Below, piece by piece: positions 17,333-26,327 of a stretch of DNA of 37,746 nt. Numbering within the stretch: position 1 is the stretch's first letter; each line of letters begins with the position of its first letter. The position numbers and the translations under genes were made by a program. Source of the DNA: Pseudomonadota bacterium (GTDB lineage Bacteria; Desulfobacterota; Desulfarculia; Desulfarculales; Desulfarculaceae). The DNA lies in NCBI GenBank assembly GCA_018819925.1, contig JAHJPG010000093.1, forward strand, positions 1 through 37,746, given 5' to 3'. The notes under the pieces are model-generated. The model was not told where the DNA came from. It was given only the letters and a program-made list of their open reading frames with translations, and searched no databases.

Positions 17333-18412
17333 GTGAAAAAACACAGTTCAATGCAATGGTGGGCTTTGGTTATTTGTGGAGTCATGGCCATAAGCGCCTT
17401 GCTGGCCATGGGGCCGGCGGTGCCTGTCAGCTACGCCAAGACCGATATCATCCGCCTGGGCACCAGCAAGGAAGGCACTATCGGGTACTCTTGCGGAGTC
17501 GCCCTGTCCGCCACCATCAAGCGCAACGTCAAGGGCATTTCAATGGAGGCGGTTCCCACGCCCGGCAGCACGGCCTCGGTGAAAATTTTTGCCCGGGGTG
17601 ATCTGGATATCGCCTATTGCAGCACCTGGACCCTGCGCGACGCCTACAACAACCTGGGGCCCTTTGCCAAAAGCCCCATCAAGCGCCTGCCTCTACAAGG
17701 CTGGTACTACCTCACCGCCGACTGGATTCCCGTGGCCAGCGCCAAGGAAAAGGACATCAACACCTACCAGGACATGGTGGGCAAGAAATTCTATCCCTTC
17801 GTGGCCGGCTCGGGAATCTACGACGTGTACCGCGCCGTGTTCACCGGCCTGGGCATTTGGGACAAGCTGGAAACCAGGCAGGTCGGGGCCATGGAGGCGG
17901 CGGACGCCCTGAAGATGGGCACCGTGGACGTTTTGGGCGGCTATTGCCTGGACAAGGGCCAGACCGCTCCTTCCTGGATGCGCAACCTGGACACCCGCAC
18001 GGAGATCAAGGTCCTGCGCCCCAGCAAGGAGCAAATGCAAAAGATCGGCCAATTGAGCGGCATTACCTTTGGCAAGCTTTCCAACAAATGGATGCAGCCT
18101 AAAAACCGCAAGATCAACTCGGGCGACATCTACGGCTGGTCGATTCACTACGGCTTCCACCCGGGCAACAACATGTCCACCGAAACGATGTACCAGATAT
18201 ACAAGACCTGGATCGAAAAGGCCAAGAAGGATCTGGCCCCGGTCAACGGCACACTGAAATTCGCTTCCGAACACATGATGGATTTGCAGGTCAAGGGCCT
18301 GATGGAGGCCAAGGACATTCCGGTGCATCCAGGCGTAGCCAAGTATCTCAAAGAGAAGGGCCTTTGGAACAACGCCCTCACTATCGGCAAGCTCGCCTCC
18401 GGAGTGCAATAG
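17333..18412 (+). CDS. TAXI-family TRAP transporter solute receptor
   Basis: A 359-residue periplasmic binding protein of the TAXI type, structurally unlike DctP. It starts with GTG at 17333 behind AAGGAGGGCGGA. A signal peptide covers about residues 1-34 (hydrophobic stretch WWALVICGVMAISALLAM, cleavage near SYA). The mature chain opens with IIRLGTSKEGTIGY, then AVPTPGSTASVKIFARGDLDI, the hallmark start of the family. VGKKFYPFVAGSGIYDVYRAVFTGLGI follows, with a later GTVDVLGGYC. It delivers a ligand, likely an organic acid, to the fused permease encoded 92 bases downstream. A strong hairpin separates the two genes. Confidence 0.93.
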   Translation: MKKHSSMQWWALVICGVMAISALLAMGPAVPVSYAKTDIIRLGTSKEGTIGYSCGVALSATIKRNVKGISMEAVPTPGSTASVKIFARGDLDIAYCSTWTLRDAYNNLGPFAKSPIKRLPLQGWYYLTADWIPVASAKEKDINTYQDMVGKKFYPFVAGSGIYDVYRAVFTGLGIWDKLETRQVGAMEAADALKMGTVDVLGGYCLDKGQTAPSWMRNLDTRTEIKVLRPSKEQMQKIGQLSGITFGKLSNKWMQPKNRKINSGDIYGWSIHYGFHPGNNMSTETMYQIYKTWIEKAKKDLAPVNGTLKFASEHMMDLQVKGLMEAKDIPVHPGVAKYLKEKGLWNNALTIGKLASGVQ

Positions 18413-18425
18413 CCTGTTAACAAGC

Positions 18426-18452
18426 GGGCCCGCCCTTTTCCCGGGCGGGCCC
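18426..18452 (+). terminator. GC-rich hairpin between TAXI receptor and permease genes
   Basis: GGGCCCGCCC and GGGCGGGCCC pair perfectly over 10 bases around TTTTCCC, 14 bases after the receptor stop codon. No T run follows. Like the hairpin at 13397-13436 it sits just behind a receptor gene and before its permease gene, as expected for a stem that protects the receptor message or gives partial termination. Confidence 0.6.
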
Positions 18453-18513
18453 ATCTACACCATTAAGTAGCGTTTTTTAAATAAATAGGGCTTTAACGCA
18501 CGGGGTGGATTCC

Positions 18514-20427
18514 ATGGCCGAAAATTCCCGCCGTATTTCCCTTTACGACATTTTCTACGGCATCCTCTGCTCGATTTATGTGTGGATGCTGATCCACTAC
18601 GCGCTCACCATGTGGGAGTCCCGGCAGCGCTACGGCGTACTATTTTTATCTCTCACCATGATGATCGGTTCGCTGATGGTGGTCCGCAAGAGGCGCTTCA
18701 TGCACATGAGCGGCATGGGGCAGCGGGTGGCGGCGGGCGCATGTTTCCTGCTCACCCTGGGGTGCCTGTCCTATCTGTGGATCGAGTACCCGTCCCTGGT
18801 CTGGGAGCGGGCCGGGTTCATCAACACCTGGGACATGCTGGTATCGGTGGTTTTCATCGTGGTGCTGCTGCAAATCACCTGGAGCACTTCCGGGCCCATC
18901 ATCCCCATAGTGACCTTGGTCTTCACCTCTTACGCGCTTTTCGGACATTGGCTTCCCGAGGGCTTTTTGTACCACCCGCCGATCTCGATAACCCGCTTCA
19001 CGGAGTTGGCTTGCGCGGAGATAAACGGCGTCTTCGGCCTGTTGAACCAGGTGGGGGCCACCTGGATAGCCATCTTCGCCTTCTTCGCGGGGTTCGTGCA
19101 TGGCTTCGGCGGCCTGGACTACATTCTGCGTCTGGTGGGCCGCATGGTGGGCCGCAGCAAACTGGGCGTGCCCCAGGTGGCGGTGTTGGCCAGCATGGCC
19201 TTTGGCGGCATGTCCGGCAGCGCCGGGGCCAACGCGGTCAGCACGGGCGCCTTCACCATCCCCACCATGAAGCGCTTCGGCATGCCTCCGGCAATCGCCG
19301 CGGCCATCGAATCGGTGGCCAGCTCGGGCGGCCAGATCATGCCCCCCATATTGGGCGCGGTGGCCTTTGTCATGTGCGACTACCTGGACATGTACTACTA
19401 CGAGATTTTGCTGGCCAGCCTGTGGGCGTCCATCACCTTCTTCGGCTCCACCATGCTGGGGGTTTACTTTCTGGCCAAACGCTACATCGATCCCGATGCC
19501 GAAGTGGACATGCCCCCGGAGCTCAAGGGCAAGATGTCGCTTGAATACGCCTTGCAGGGCATTCCCATCCTGTTCGCCTTCTGCGTGCTGCTCTACGTTT
19601 TCATCGTGTACCAACTCAACATCCTGGCCGGTGGATTCTGCACCATAATTGCGTTTTTGGGCTCGCGGCTTCTCTACGAGATTTACGTGGCCAAGGGAAA
19701 GCCCAAGTTCGCCTGGACTTTCGTGAAGGGCGTGTATCGCGGCACCTTGGCCGGCGCGGCCATGATGGTTTCCATCGGGGCCATGCTGGGCACCCTGGGC
19801 ATAGTGATCCGAATTCTCACCACCACCGGCCTGGGAGAGAAGATCTCCTTTTTCATGGTGTCGGCCTCCGCGGGCAACCTATGGCTGCTGCTTTTGTTCG
19901 CCATGCTTTGCTGCATCGTGTTCGGCATGGCCGTGACCACGGTGGCCGCCTACATCCTCACCGTGACCCTGGTCGCCCCGGCCTTGATTCATCTGGGCAT
20001 TCCTCCCCTGGTCGCTCATTTCACGGTGTTCTACTGGGCCATGCTGTCATCCATTACCCCCCCCGTGGCCGCGGTATGCGTCATCACCGCCGGGATAGCG
20101 GATGCCAACTTCCTGGAAACCTGTTGGCAGTCCATGAAGCTGGGCGCGCCCAAATTCATCCTTCCCTTCATCTTCATCACCTACCCCGACATCCTGACCT
20201 TCACTCCGTCCGGTTTTGAGATGTTCTTGATTTCCGGGGTTGGCTTTGTCGCCCTCTGCGCCGGGCTGCAGTCCGGTTGGGTCTGGTGGCAGCGCGTGGC
20301 CATGTTGGTGCTGGGGGTCCTGATCCTCTGCCCAACCGCGACCTGGCTGCTTTGGGTGTTGTTGGCCACCACGGTGGTCCTGTTCCCGGTGCTGTGGCGT
20401 ATGAACTATCGCGCCCGGCCGGCCTAG
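18514..20427 (+). CDS. TRAP transporter fused permease (4TM + 12TM, TAXI-associated)
   Basis: About 637 residues. A DctQ-like four-helix part is fused to a DctM-like part, the usual form paired with TAXI receptors. The N-terminal part includes ISLYDIFYGILCSIYVWMLI and several helices. The DctM part has ASMAFGGMSGSAGANAVSTG, TIPTMKRFGMPP and SSGGQIMPPILGAVAF, the conserved substrate- and ion-path motifs, and ITPPVAAVCVITAGIADANF near the end. ATG 18514 is preferred because GGGGTGG lies 5 bases before it; GTG 18505 is possible. It transports the acid that the downstream enzymes degrade. Confidence 0.94.
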   Translation: MAENSRRISLYDIFYGILCSIYVWMLIHYALTMWESRQRYGVLFLSLTMMIGSLMVVRKRRFMHMSGMGQRVAAGACFLLTLGCLSYLWIEYPSLVWERAGFINTWDMLVSVVFIVVLLQITWSTSGPIIPIVTLVFTSYALFGHWLPEGFLYHPPISITRFTELACAEINGVFGLLNQVGATWIAIFAFFAGFVHGFGGLDYILRLVGRMVGRSKLGVPQVAVLASMAFGGMSGSAGANAVSTGAFTIPTMKRFGMPPAIAAAIESVASSGGQIMPPILGAVAFVMCDYLDMYYYEILLASLWASITFFGSTMLGVYFLAKRYIDPDAEVDMPPELKGKMSLEYALQGIPILFAFCVLLYVFIVYQLNILAGGFCTIIAFLGSRLLYEIYVAKGKPKFAWTFVKGVYRGTLAGAAMMVSIGAMLGTLGIVIRILTTTGLGEKISFFMVSASAGNLWLLLLFAMLCCIVFGMAVTTVAAYILTVTLVAPALIHLGIPPLVAHFTVFYWAMLSSITPPVAAVCVITAGIADANFLETCWQSMKLGAPKFILPFIFITYPDILTFTPSGFEMFLISGVGFVALCAGLQSGWVWWQRVAMLVLGVLILCPTATWLLWVLLATTVVLFPVLWRMNYRARPA

Positions 20428-20554
20428 GGGTAATGTCCGGCCCTTTCGAGTGCCGGCCAGGCGAGATTAGGCCTGACTTGCCGGCCAGGTAAGCGGTGAC
20501 CGGCCTTGGTGAGAACCGAGCCGGCAAACAAGAGGCGTCGTCGTTAAACAGCTT

Positions 20555-21751
20555 ATGGAGTTGCCGGTGGAGCACGCCCTGCAAGAGTTGAAGATCCTGG
20601 ACCTGAGCATGAACCTGCCGGGCCCCTATATGACCTGGCTTCTGGCCTCGCTGGGGGCCGATGTGGTGAAGGTGGAGAACCCCCAGGGCGGCGACTATGG
20701 CCGCAGCATGGGGGCCGGCCCCGAAGCGGCCCGCCTTTCCTTTGACTCGGTGAACCGCAACAAGAAGAGCGTGGCGCTGAATCTGAAACATCCGGCGGCC
20801 AGGGAAATATTCCTGCAAATGCTGGATGACTACGACGTGGTGGTGGAGGGTTTTAGGCCGGGCGCCATGGACAAACTGGGCCTGGGCTTTGAGGTGCTCA
20901 ACGCCCGCCAGCCCCGCCTGATCCAGGTGTCCATCTCTGGCTATGGTCAGACCGGCCCCTATCGCCTGCGCGCCGGGCACGATGTCAACTACCTGGCTCT
21001 TTGCGGAGTGCTGGCCATGGGCGGCAGCCGGGCCGACGAGTTGGCCGTTGCCGGGGTGCAGATCGCCGACGTTGCCGGGGGTAGCCTCATGGCCCTGGCC
21101 GCCTTGCTGGCCGCGGTGGTGCAGCGCCATGGCACCGGGCGTGGCCAGTTGGTGGACGTGGCCATGTTCGACGGAGCCCTGTCCATGGCCACCAAGTTGC
21201 TGGCCCGGGTGCAGGCCGGGGCCGATGACCCCTCGCCCCGGGGCATGACCCTCAACGGGCGCTATCCCTGCTACAACGTCTACCGCGCCGGTGACGGTGG
21301 GTTCATGTCCCTGGGGGCCCTGGAGCCCAAGTTCTGGCAGGGCTTCTGCCAGGCGGTGGGCCGGCCGGACCTGCTGCCCGGGCAGTTCGGCGGATCGGAT
21401 GTGATCACCCGGGTGCAGGACATATTTTCCTCCCGCTCCCGCGACCAGTGGGCGGAGTTTTTCCGCGATCATGACGTGTGCTGCGAGCCGGTCTGTTCCC
21501 TGGAGGAGGCGGTCCAGGGGCCACTGGTGGCCGCCTGCGGCATGCTGGTCGCCGACCAACAAGGCCGCGAGTTTTTGAGGTCGCCCTTCAACCTCTCCCA
21601 GTCGCCTCTGGCGCCTGAAAGCCCTTCCCCCCATCTGGGCCAACACACCAGGGAAATATTGCTGGACCTGGGGTTGAGCGGGCGGCGCATCGATGAGCTG
21701 GCGGCTGGGGGGGCCCTGGGAGACGGCTCGCCTCCGGCAGAAAACGATTAG
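20555..21751 (+). CDS. CaiB/BaiF-family protein, alpha-methylacyl-CoA racemase-like
   Basis: A 398-residue relative of the protein encoded at 2006-3187 and probably its diverged paralogue. It has LDLSMNLPGPYMTWLLASLG at the start, AGHDVNYLALCG (His142-Asp143), GVQIADVAGGS (Asp172) and LGALEPKFWQ (Glu near 258). The His/Asp/Glu set is that of alpha-methylacyl-CoA racemases, though CoA transfer to the imported acid cannot be excluded. It follows the permease by 127 bases of GC-rich DNA with two copies of TGCCGGCCAGG. No good ribosome binding site is seen before the ATG. In an operon that also has an acyl-CoA synthetase, a racemase is less redundant than a second activation enzyme. Confidence 0.88.
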   Translation: MELPVEHALQELKILDLSMNLPGPYMTWLLASLGADVVKVENPQGGDYGRSMGAGPEAARLSFDSVNRNKKSVALNLKHPAAREIFLQMLDDYDVVVEGFRPGAMDKLGLGFEVLNARQPRLIQVSISGYGQTGPYRLRAGHDVNYLALCGVLAMGGSRADELAVAGVQIADVAGGSLMALAALLAAVVQRHGTGRGQLVDVAMFDGALSMATKLLARVQAGADDPSPRGMTLNGRYPCYNVYRAGDGGFMSLGALEPKFWQGFCQAVGRPDLLPGQFGGSDVITRVQDIFSSRSRDQWAEFFRDHDVCCEPVCSLEEAVQGPLVAACGMLVADQQGREFLRSPFNLSQSPLAPESPSPHLGQHTREILLDLGLSGRRIDELAAGGALGDGSPPAEND

Positions 21752-21807
21752 TTTTGCGCGGTCCCAAGGGCCCGCCATCAACCTTGACAACATGCGGATG
21801 ACAAAAA

Positions 21808-23343
21808 ATGGATGAGAATCCACTGCTAAAAAGAAAACAAAAGCTGATAAACGCCACTACCCCGGAAGTGGCCCAAAAAGTTTTTTACGACAAAGGCATG
21901 TTCACTCCCAGGGAGCGGCTGGACAAATTACTGGATGCGGGTTCCTTCGCTGAACTGGACGTTTTTGCCAGGCACCAATATTCCGACTTCGGCATGGACC
22001 GCAAAGAGATTCCCGCCGACGGGGTGATCACCGGCTTTGGCGAAATCAACGGGCGCAAGGTGTGCGTATACGCCCAAGACTTCGCCGCCCTTGGCGGGAC
22101 CTACGGCGAGATGCACGGCAAGAAGATCTGTGCCCTGATGGACCTGGCCGCCGAGGCCCAGGTGCCCATCATCGGCATCTGCCACTCCGGCGGGCTAAGG
22201 CTGCACGAAACCCTGGGCCCGGAAAAAATGTTCGGGCACCTGTTCAGGCGAAACACCCTCTACTCAGGGGTGGTGCCCCAGATATCCATCATCTTGGGCA
22301 TCGTGGCCGGGGGGCAAGCCTATTCCCCCGGGCTCACCGACTTCATCCTCACCACCGAATCCAGCAGCACCTACATCGCGGGCCCCGCTTTTGTGCAGGC
22401 CCAGACCGGCCAGGCCATAAGCGACCAGGAGTTGGGCGGCGCTCCCATGCACGCCAGGGTAAGCGGACTGGTGGACCTCATGGAGGAAAAGGAAGGGGAC
22501 ATCCTCTCCCAGGCCCGCCGCCTCATGGACTTTTTGCCCCTTAGCTGGCAAAGCCCGGTGCCCAGGGCCGATTGCGCCGACGATCCCAACCGCGCCGAGC
22601 CCACCCTGGACCAGGTGGCTCCCCAGATGTCCTTCATGCCCTTTGACATGCACAAGGTCATCAACGCGGTGGTGGACCAGGGCGACTTTTTGGAGACCAA
22701 GCCCCTGTACGCCGCAAACATGATAACCGGCTTTGCCCGCTTGGGCGGCCGTTCCGTGGGGATCATGGCCAACCAGCCCAAAGTGCTGGGGGGCGTCATC
22801 GACATAAAGGCGGCGGAAAAGGGCGCCCGTTTCGTGCGCTTCTGCGACGCCTTCAACATCCCGGTCATCACCTTCCAGGACTCGCCGGCTTATCTGATCG
22901 GCCGCGATATGGAGCGGGGTGGAATGATCTACCGGGGAGCCAAGCTGCTGCACGCCTACGCCGAGGCCACCGTGCCGCTCATCACCGTGATCGTGCGCAA
23001 GGCCTACGCCGGCTCCTACATCGCCATGGGCAGCCAGTACATAGGGGCCGATCTGGTCTACGCCTGGCCTGGAGCCGAGATTTCCAGCGTGGCCCCCAAG
23101 ACGGCAGCCAGCGTGATCTTCCGCAAACAGATCGCTCAGGCCAAGGATCCCGCCGAGACCCAGGAGTTGCTGGACTACTACTACCAAAACTACGTCAACC
23201 CCATACGCGCCGCGTCCCTGCGGCACATAAACGACATCATCCGCCCAAGGGACACCCGGCCCACCCTGATCAAGGCGCTGGAGTTGCTCATTAACAAGAA
23301 AAAGCTCGTGCCCGCCAAGAAGCACGGCAACATACCGCTGTAG
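21808..23343 (+). CDS. Acyl-CoA carboxylase/decarboxylase carboxyltransferase subunit (PccB/MmdA family)
   Basis: A 511-residue double-crotonase-fold carboxyltransferase, the length of PccB and MmdA. It has FTPRERLDKLLDAGSFAELD at the start, GTYGEMHGKKICALMDLA, an altered first oxyanion motif GICHSGGLRLHE (usually DSGGARIQE), and a C-terminal half with VITFQDSPAYLIGRDMERGG and KAYAGSYIAMGSQYIGADL. It moves a carboxyl group between biotin and an acyl-CoA. No biotin carboxylase, biotin carrier or membrane decarboxylase gene is in the window, so those parts must be elsewhere. In context, decarboxylation of a malonyl- or glutaconyl-type CoA ester is as plausible as carboxylation. The start codon lacks a clear ribosome site. 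Confidence 0.9.
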   Translation: MDENPLLKRKQKLINATTPEVAQKVFYDKGMFTPRERLDKLLDAGSFAELDVFARHQYSDFGMDRKEIPADGVITGFGEINGRKVCVYAQDFAALGGTYGEMHGKKICALMDLAAEAQVPIIGICHSGGLRLHETLGPEKMFGHLFRRNTLYSGVVPQISIILGIVAGGQAYSPGLTDFILTTESSSTYIAGPAFVQAQTGQAISDQELGGAPMHARVSGLVDLMEEKEGDILSQARRLMDFLPLSWQSPVPRADCADDPNRAEPTLDQVAPQMSFMPFDMHKVINAVVDQGDFLETKPLYAANMITGFARLGGRSVGIMANQPKVLGGVIDIKAAEKGARFVRFCDAFNIPVITFQDSPAYLIGRDMERGGMIYRGAKLLHAYAEATVPLITVIVRKAYAGSYIAMGSQYIGADLVYAWPGAEISSVAPKTAASVIFRKQIAQAKDPAETQELLDYYYQNYVNPIRAASLRHINDIIRPRDTRPTLIKALELLINKKKLVPAKKHGNIPL

Positions 23344-23368
23344 GTACCGGCTGCAAGGAGAAGACACA

Positions 23369-24535
23369 ATGGATTTTAATTTCAGCGAGGAAATAGCGGC
23401 GGTCCGCGACGTGGCCCGCAAGTTCGTGGACAAAGAGGTTCGCCCCAGGGTGGCGGAAGATGAGAAGACTCATACCTTTCAGCGCGACCTGGTGGACCAG
23501 ATGGCCGAGTTGGGCTTTTTCGGCTGCCCCATCCCCGAGGAGTACGGCGGCAACGACATGGGATTTTTGGCTCACACCGTGATCTGCGAGGAGATAGCCA
23601 AGGTGAGCGGCTCGCTACGGGCCGCCTTCAACATGCAGACCATGGGCACCGCCCGCGAAATATTGCAGTTCGGCACCCCGGAACAAAAAGAGAAATTCAT
23701 CCCCGGCCTGGTAAGTGCGAAAACCCTGGGCTGCATCGGCATCACCGAGGCCAACGCGGGCTCGGACGTGGGCGCCCTGAAAACCACGGCAGTCAAAAAG
23801 GGCGACCGTTACGTACTAAACGGCTCCAAGAACTGGATCACCTACGCCCAGGTGGCCGACGTGGGGGTCATCTACGCCTACACCGATCCCTCCAAGCCCT
23901 ACAAGGGCATGTCCGGCTTCATCGTGGACATGCATACCCCAGGCATCAGCAGCGGGCCCACCGCCGAAAAGATGGGCTGGAACGCCTGTCCCACGGGAGA
24001 ACTGTTCTTCGACGAGGTGGAGGTGCCCGCTGAAAATCTCCTTGGCGGCCATGAGGGTCAGGGCTTCCCCTGCGTGATGGCCGGCCTGGACAACACCCGC
24101 CTCACCGCCGCTGCCGGGGCCTTGGGGGTGAGTCAGGCGCTCATCGACGAGGCGGTGAAATACGCCCAGGAGCGGGAGCAGTTCGGCCAGGCTATCGGGA
24201 TGTTCCAGATGGTGCAGGAGGAGCTGGCCCGCATGATCGTGGAAACCGATGCCGCCCGGCTGCTGACCTATCGCTGCGCGGTGCAAAAGGACGAGGGGCA
24301 TATCCACAACACCCTGGAGACATGCACGGCCAAGTACTACTCCTGCGACGTGGCCTCCCGGGTGGCCGACGGCGCTCTGCGCACCCTGGGGGCCTACGGC
24401 TACTCCAGCGAATATCCCGTGGAGCGCCTGTTGCGCGACGCCAAGCTCTACCAAATCCTGGAGGGCTCTGCCAACGTGCAAAAAATGATAATCGCCAGTG
24501 ACGCCCTGGGCTACCGCAAGGCCAACAAGTTATGA
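23369..24535 (+). CDS. Acyl-CoA dehydrogenase
   Basis: A 388-residue FAD enzyme of normal length. The N-terminal helical domain has FGCPIPEEYGGNDMG, the middle domain has GCIGITEANAGSDVGALKTTA and NGSKNWITYAQVAD (flavin contacts), and the C-terminal domain has REQFGQAIGMFQMVQEELA and RTLGAYGYSSEYPVERLLRD. LYQILEGSANVQ places the catalytic base at Glu365, the usual position for short-chain and glutaryl-type dehydrogenases. It introduces a 2,3 double bond into an acyl-CoA and passes electrons to ETF, which is not encoded here. The ATG follows AAGGAGA, 25 bases after the carboxyltransferase. A glutaryl-CoA-dehydrogenase-like role next to a decarboxylase subunit is attractive but unproven. Confidence 0.94.
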   Translation: MDFNFSEEIAAVRDVARKFVDKEVRPRVAEDEKTHTFQRDLVDQMAELGFFGCPIPEEYGGNDMGFLAHTVICEEIAKVSGSLRAAFNMQTMGTAREILQFGTPEQKEKFIPGLVSAKTLGCIGITEANAGSDVGALKTTAVKKGDRYVLNGSKNWITYAQVADVGVIYAYTDPSKPYKGMSGFIVDMHTPGISSGPTAEKMGWNACPTGELFFDEVEVPAENLLGGHEGQGFPCVMAGLDNTRLTAAAGALGVSQALIDEAVKYAQEREQFGQAIGMFQMVQEELARMIVETDAARLLTYRCAVQKDEGHIHNTLETCTAKYYSCDVASRVADGALRTLGAYGYSSEYPVERLLRDAKLYQILEGSANVQKMIIASDALGYRKANKL

Positions 24536-24583
24536 TCTCTTGCGGCTTTTTGATGTAAACCACTGGAAGGTGTCAGAGGAATC

Positions 24584-26263
24584 ATGAACCAGGAACAGGA
24601 ATTCCCACAGGCCGGTTTCGACTATCAACTCAGCTTGATCAAGCTGCTGCAACGGGCGGCCCTAATCCATCCCCGTGAAGAGATAATCTACAAGAACGTA
24701 TTCCGCTCCAACTATGCCGAGGAATACGTCCGGTGCCAACGCCTGTCCAATGCCTTGCAGGGACTGGGGGTGAAAAAGGGCTCCAAGGTCATCGCCTTTG
24801 AATGGAACACCCACCGGCACTTTGAAATATATTTCGGGGTCCCCTCCATGGGGGCCATCATGCAGATGGGCAACCCGTTCCTCACCCCCCAGCAGATAAC
24901 CTTCATTGTCAACCGCGCCCAGGTTGACGTGCTGGTTCTCAATGACGAGCTGGTTCCCTTGATCGAATCCATCAGCCACAACCTGGAATCGGTGCGCCAC
25001 TACATCATCACCAGCGACAAGGGCGGACTGCCGCCCACCAAGTTGAGCCCGGTGCATGAGTACGAAGCCCTGTTGGCGCAAAGCTCACCGGAGTTCACCT
25101 ATCCCGAGTTGGACGAGAAGACCATCGCCTCCCTGAGCAACACCACCGGCACCACCGGCGACCCAAAAATATGCTTCTTCTCGCACCGCCAGCATCTTTT
25201 ACACACCATGGTTTGGACCATCATGCTGTTGGGCTTTTCCGGCCGCCGGGGTTTTGACGCCCGCCGGGATCTGATGATACCGCTGGTGCCCATGTTTCAT
25301 GCCCACGGCTGGAGCCTGCCTTACATGGCCACCCTCCTGGGCTGCCGCCAGGTATATCCCGGCCGATTCGAGCCCACCGAATTCCTGAAGCTGCTGGAGC
25401 AGGAGAAGGACCCCGGGCAGGGCGGGTTCATGCAGTGCGTACCCACCCTGCTGGACATGGTTCTTTCCCATCCCGAGATCGAACATTACAAAAAGTTCCT
25501 CAGAGGCATCATCTACGAGGGCGGCGGTTCGCGCGTACCCAAGAAGCTGGCCATCAGGGCCCAGGAAATGGGCATCGACGTGTGCGCCGGTTGGGGCATG
25601 ACCGAGATCTACACCAAGGTGGCCCTGCAATACCTGAAACCCCACATGTTCGACTGGCCCGGCGAGGACCAACTGGACTTCCTCACCCGCACGGGCATGG
25701 CCGTTCCCCTGGTGGAGCAGCGGGTGGTGGATCATGACATGAACGATGTCCCCAGGGACGACAAGTCCATCGGCGAGATCGTGCTGCGGGCCCCTTGGCT
25801 CACCGGCGGCTATTACAAAGACCCGGAAGCTTCAGAAGAACTGTGGCGCGGCGGCTGGCTGCATTCCAGCGACCTGGCCACCATCAACCAGGAAGAAAGC
25901 GTGCTCATCGCCGACCGCAACAAGGACGTGATCAAAAGCGGCGGCGAATGGATCTCCAGCCTGACCCTGGAAAGCCTGTTGAGCACCCATCCCTTGGTTC
26001 GGGAGGTAGCCATCATCGGCGCCAGGTCCAACAAATGGGGGGAGCGTCCCGTGGCGGTTGTGGTCCCCTCGCGCGAAACGGATGAGGCGACCCTTAAAAG
26101 CGAACTGATAAAACACCTGGACCTGTTCGTGGACCAGGGGAAAATCCTCAGGTGGTGGATTCCCGAAAAATACGTCTCGGTCACAGAGTTGCCCAAGACC
26201 AGCGTAGGCAAGCTCAACAAAAAAGAGATGCGAAACCGCTTCCGGGGGGTTCTGGAAGACTAA
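24584..26263 (+). CDS. AMP-forming acyl-CoA synthetase (AlkK-like)
   Basis: A 559-residue ligase. The P-loop is LSNTTGTTGDPK (residues 184-195), the A5 motif CAGWGMTEIY lies near 336-345, WLHSSDLATIN contains the Asp of the adenylate site, and the catalytic lysine is Lys543 in TSVGKLNKKEM. The central segment IPLVPMFHAHGWSLPYMATLLG resembles medium- and branched-chain fatty acid ligases of the AlkK type. Its presence means the operon can activate its own acid after TAXI-TRAP uptake. AGAGGAAT precedes the ATG. It is not a close copy of the ligase at 368-1924, so the two modules probably have different substrates. Confidence 0.93.
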   Translation: MNQEQEFPQAGFDYQLSLIKLLQRAALIHPREEIIYKNVFRSNYAEEYVRCQRLSNALQGLGVKKGSKVIAFEWNTHRHFEIYFGVPSMGAIMQMGNPFLTPQQITFIVNRAQVDVLVLNDELVPLIESISHNLESVRHYIITSDKGGLPPTKLSPVHEYEALLAQSSPEFTYPELDEKTIASLSNTTGTTGDPKICFFSHRQHLLHTMVWTIMLLGFSGRRGFDARRDLMIPLVPMFHAHGWSLPYMATLLGCRQVYPGRFEPTEFLKLLEQEKDPGQGGFMQCVPTLLDMVLSHPEIEHYKKFLRGIIYEGGGSRVPKKLAIRAQEMGIDVCAGWGMTEIYTKVALQYLKPHMFDWPGEDQLDFLTRTGMAVPLVEQRVVDHDMNDVPRDDKSIGEIVLRAPWLTGGYYKDPEASEELWRGGWLHSSDLATINQEESVLIADRNKDVIKSGGEWISSLTLESLLSTHPLVREVAIIGARSNKWGERPVAVVVPSRETDEATLKSELIKHLDLFVDQGKILRWWIPEKYVSVTELPKTSVGKLNKKEMRNRFRGVLED

Positions 26264-26327
26264 GGCGTGCCCGCCCTTTTACAGAGGAACAACGGGCGGC
26301 GCTCGCGTCGCTGAAAGAAGAAGAGGT

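Noticed and set aside
20201-21823. A 540-codon minus-strand frame across the racemase-like gene
   Set aside because: It is the mirror of a well-supported gene, crosses the permease end and has no recognisable domain.
22264-23433. A 389-codon minus-strand frame opposite the carboxyltransferase gene
   Set aside because: Composition is typical of antisense frames in GC-rich DNA, and the plus strand has a complete conserved protein.
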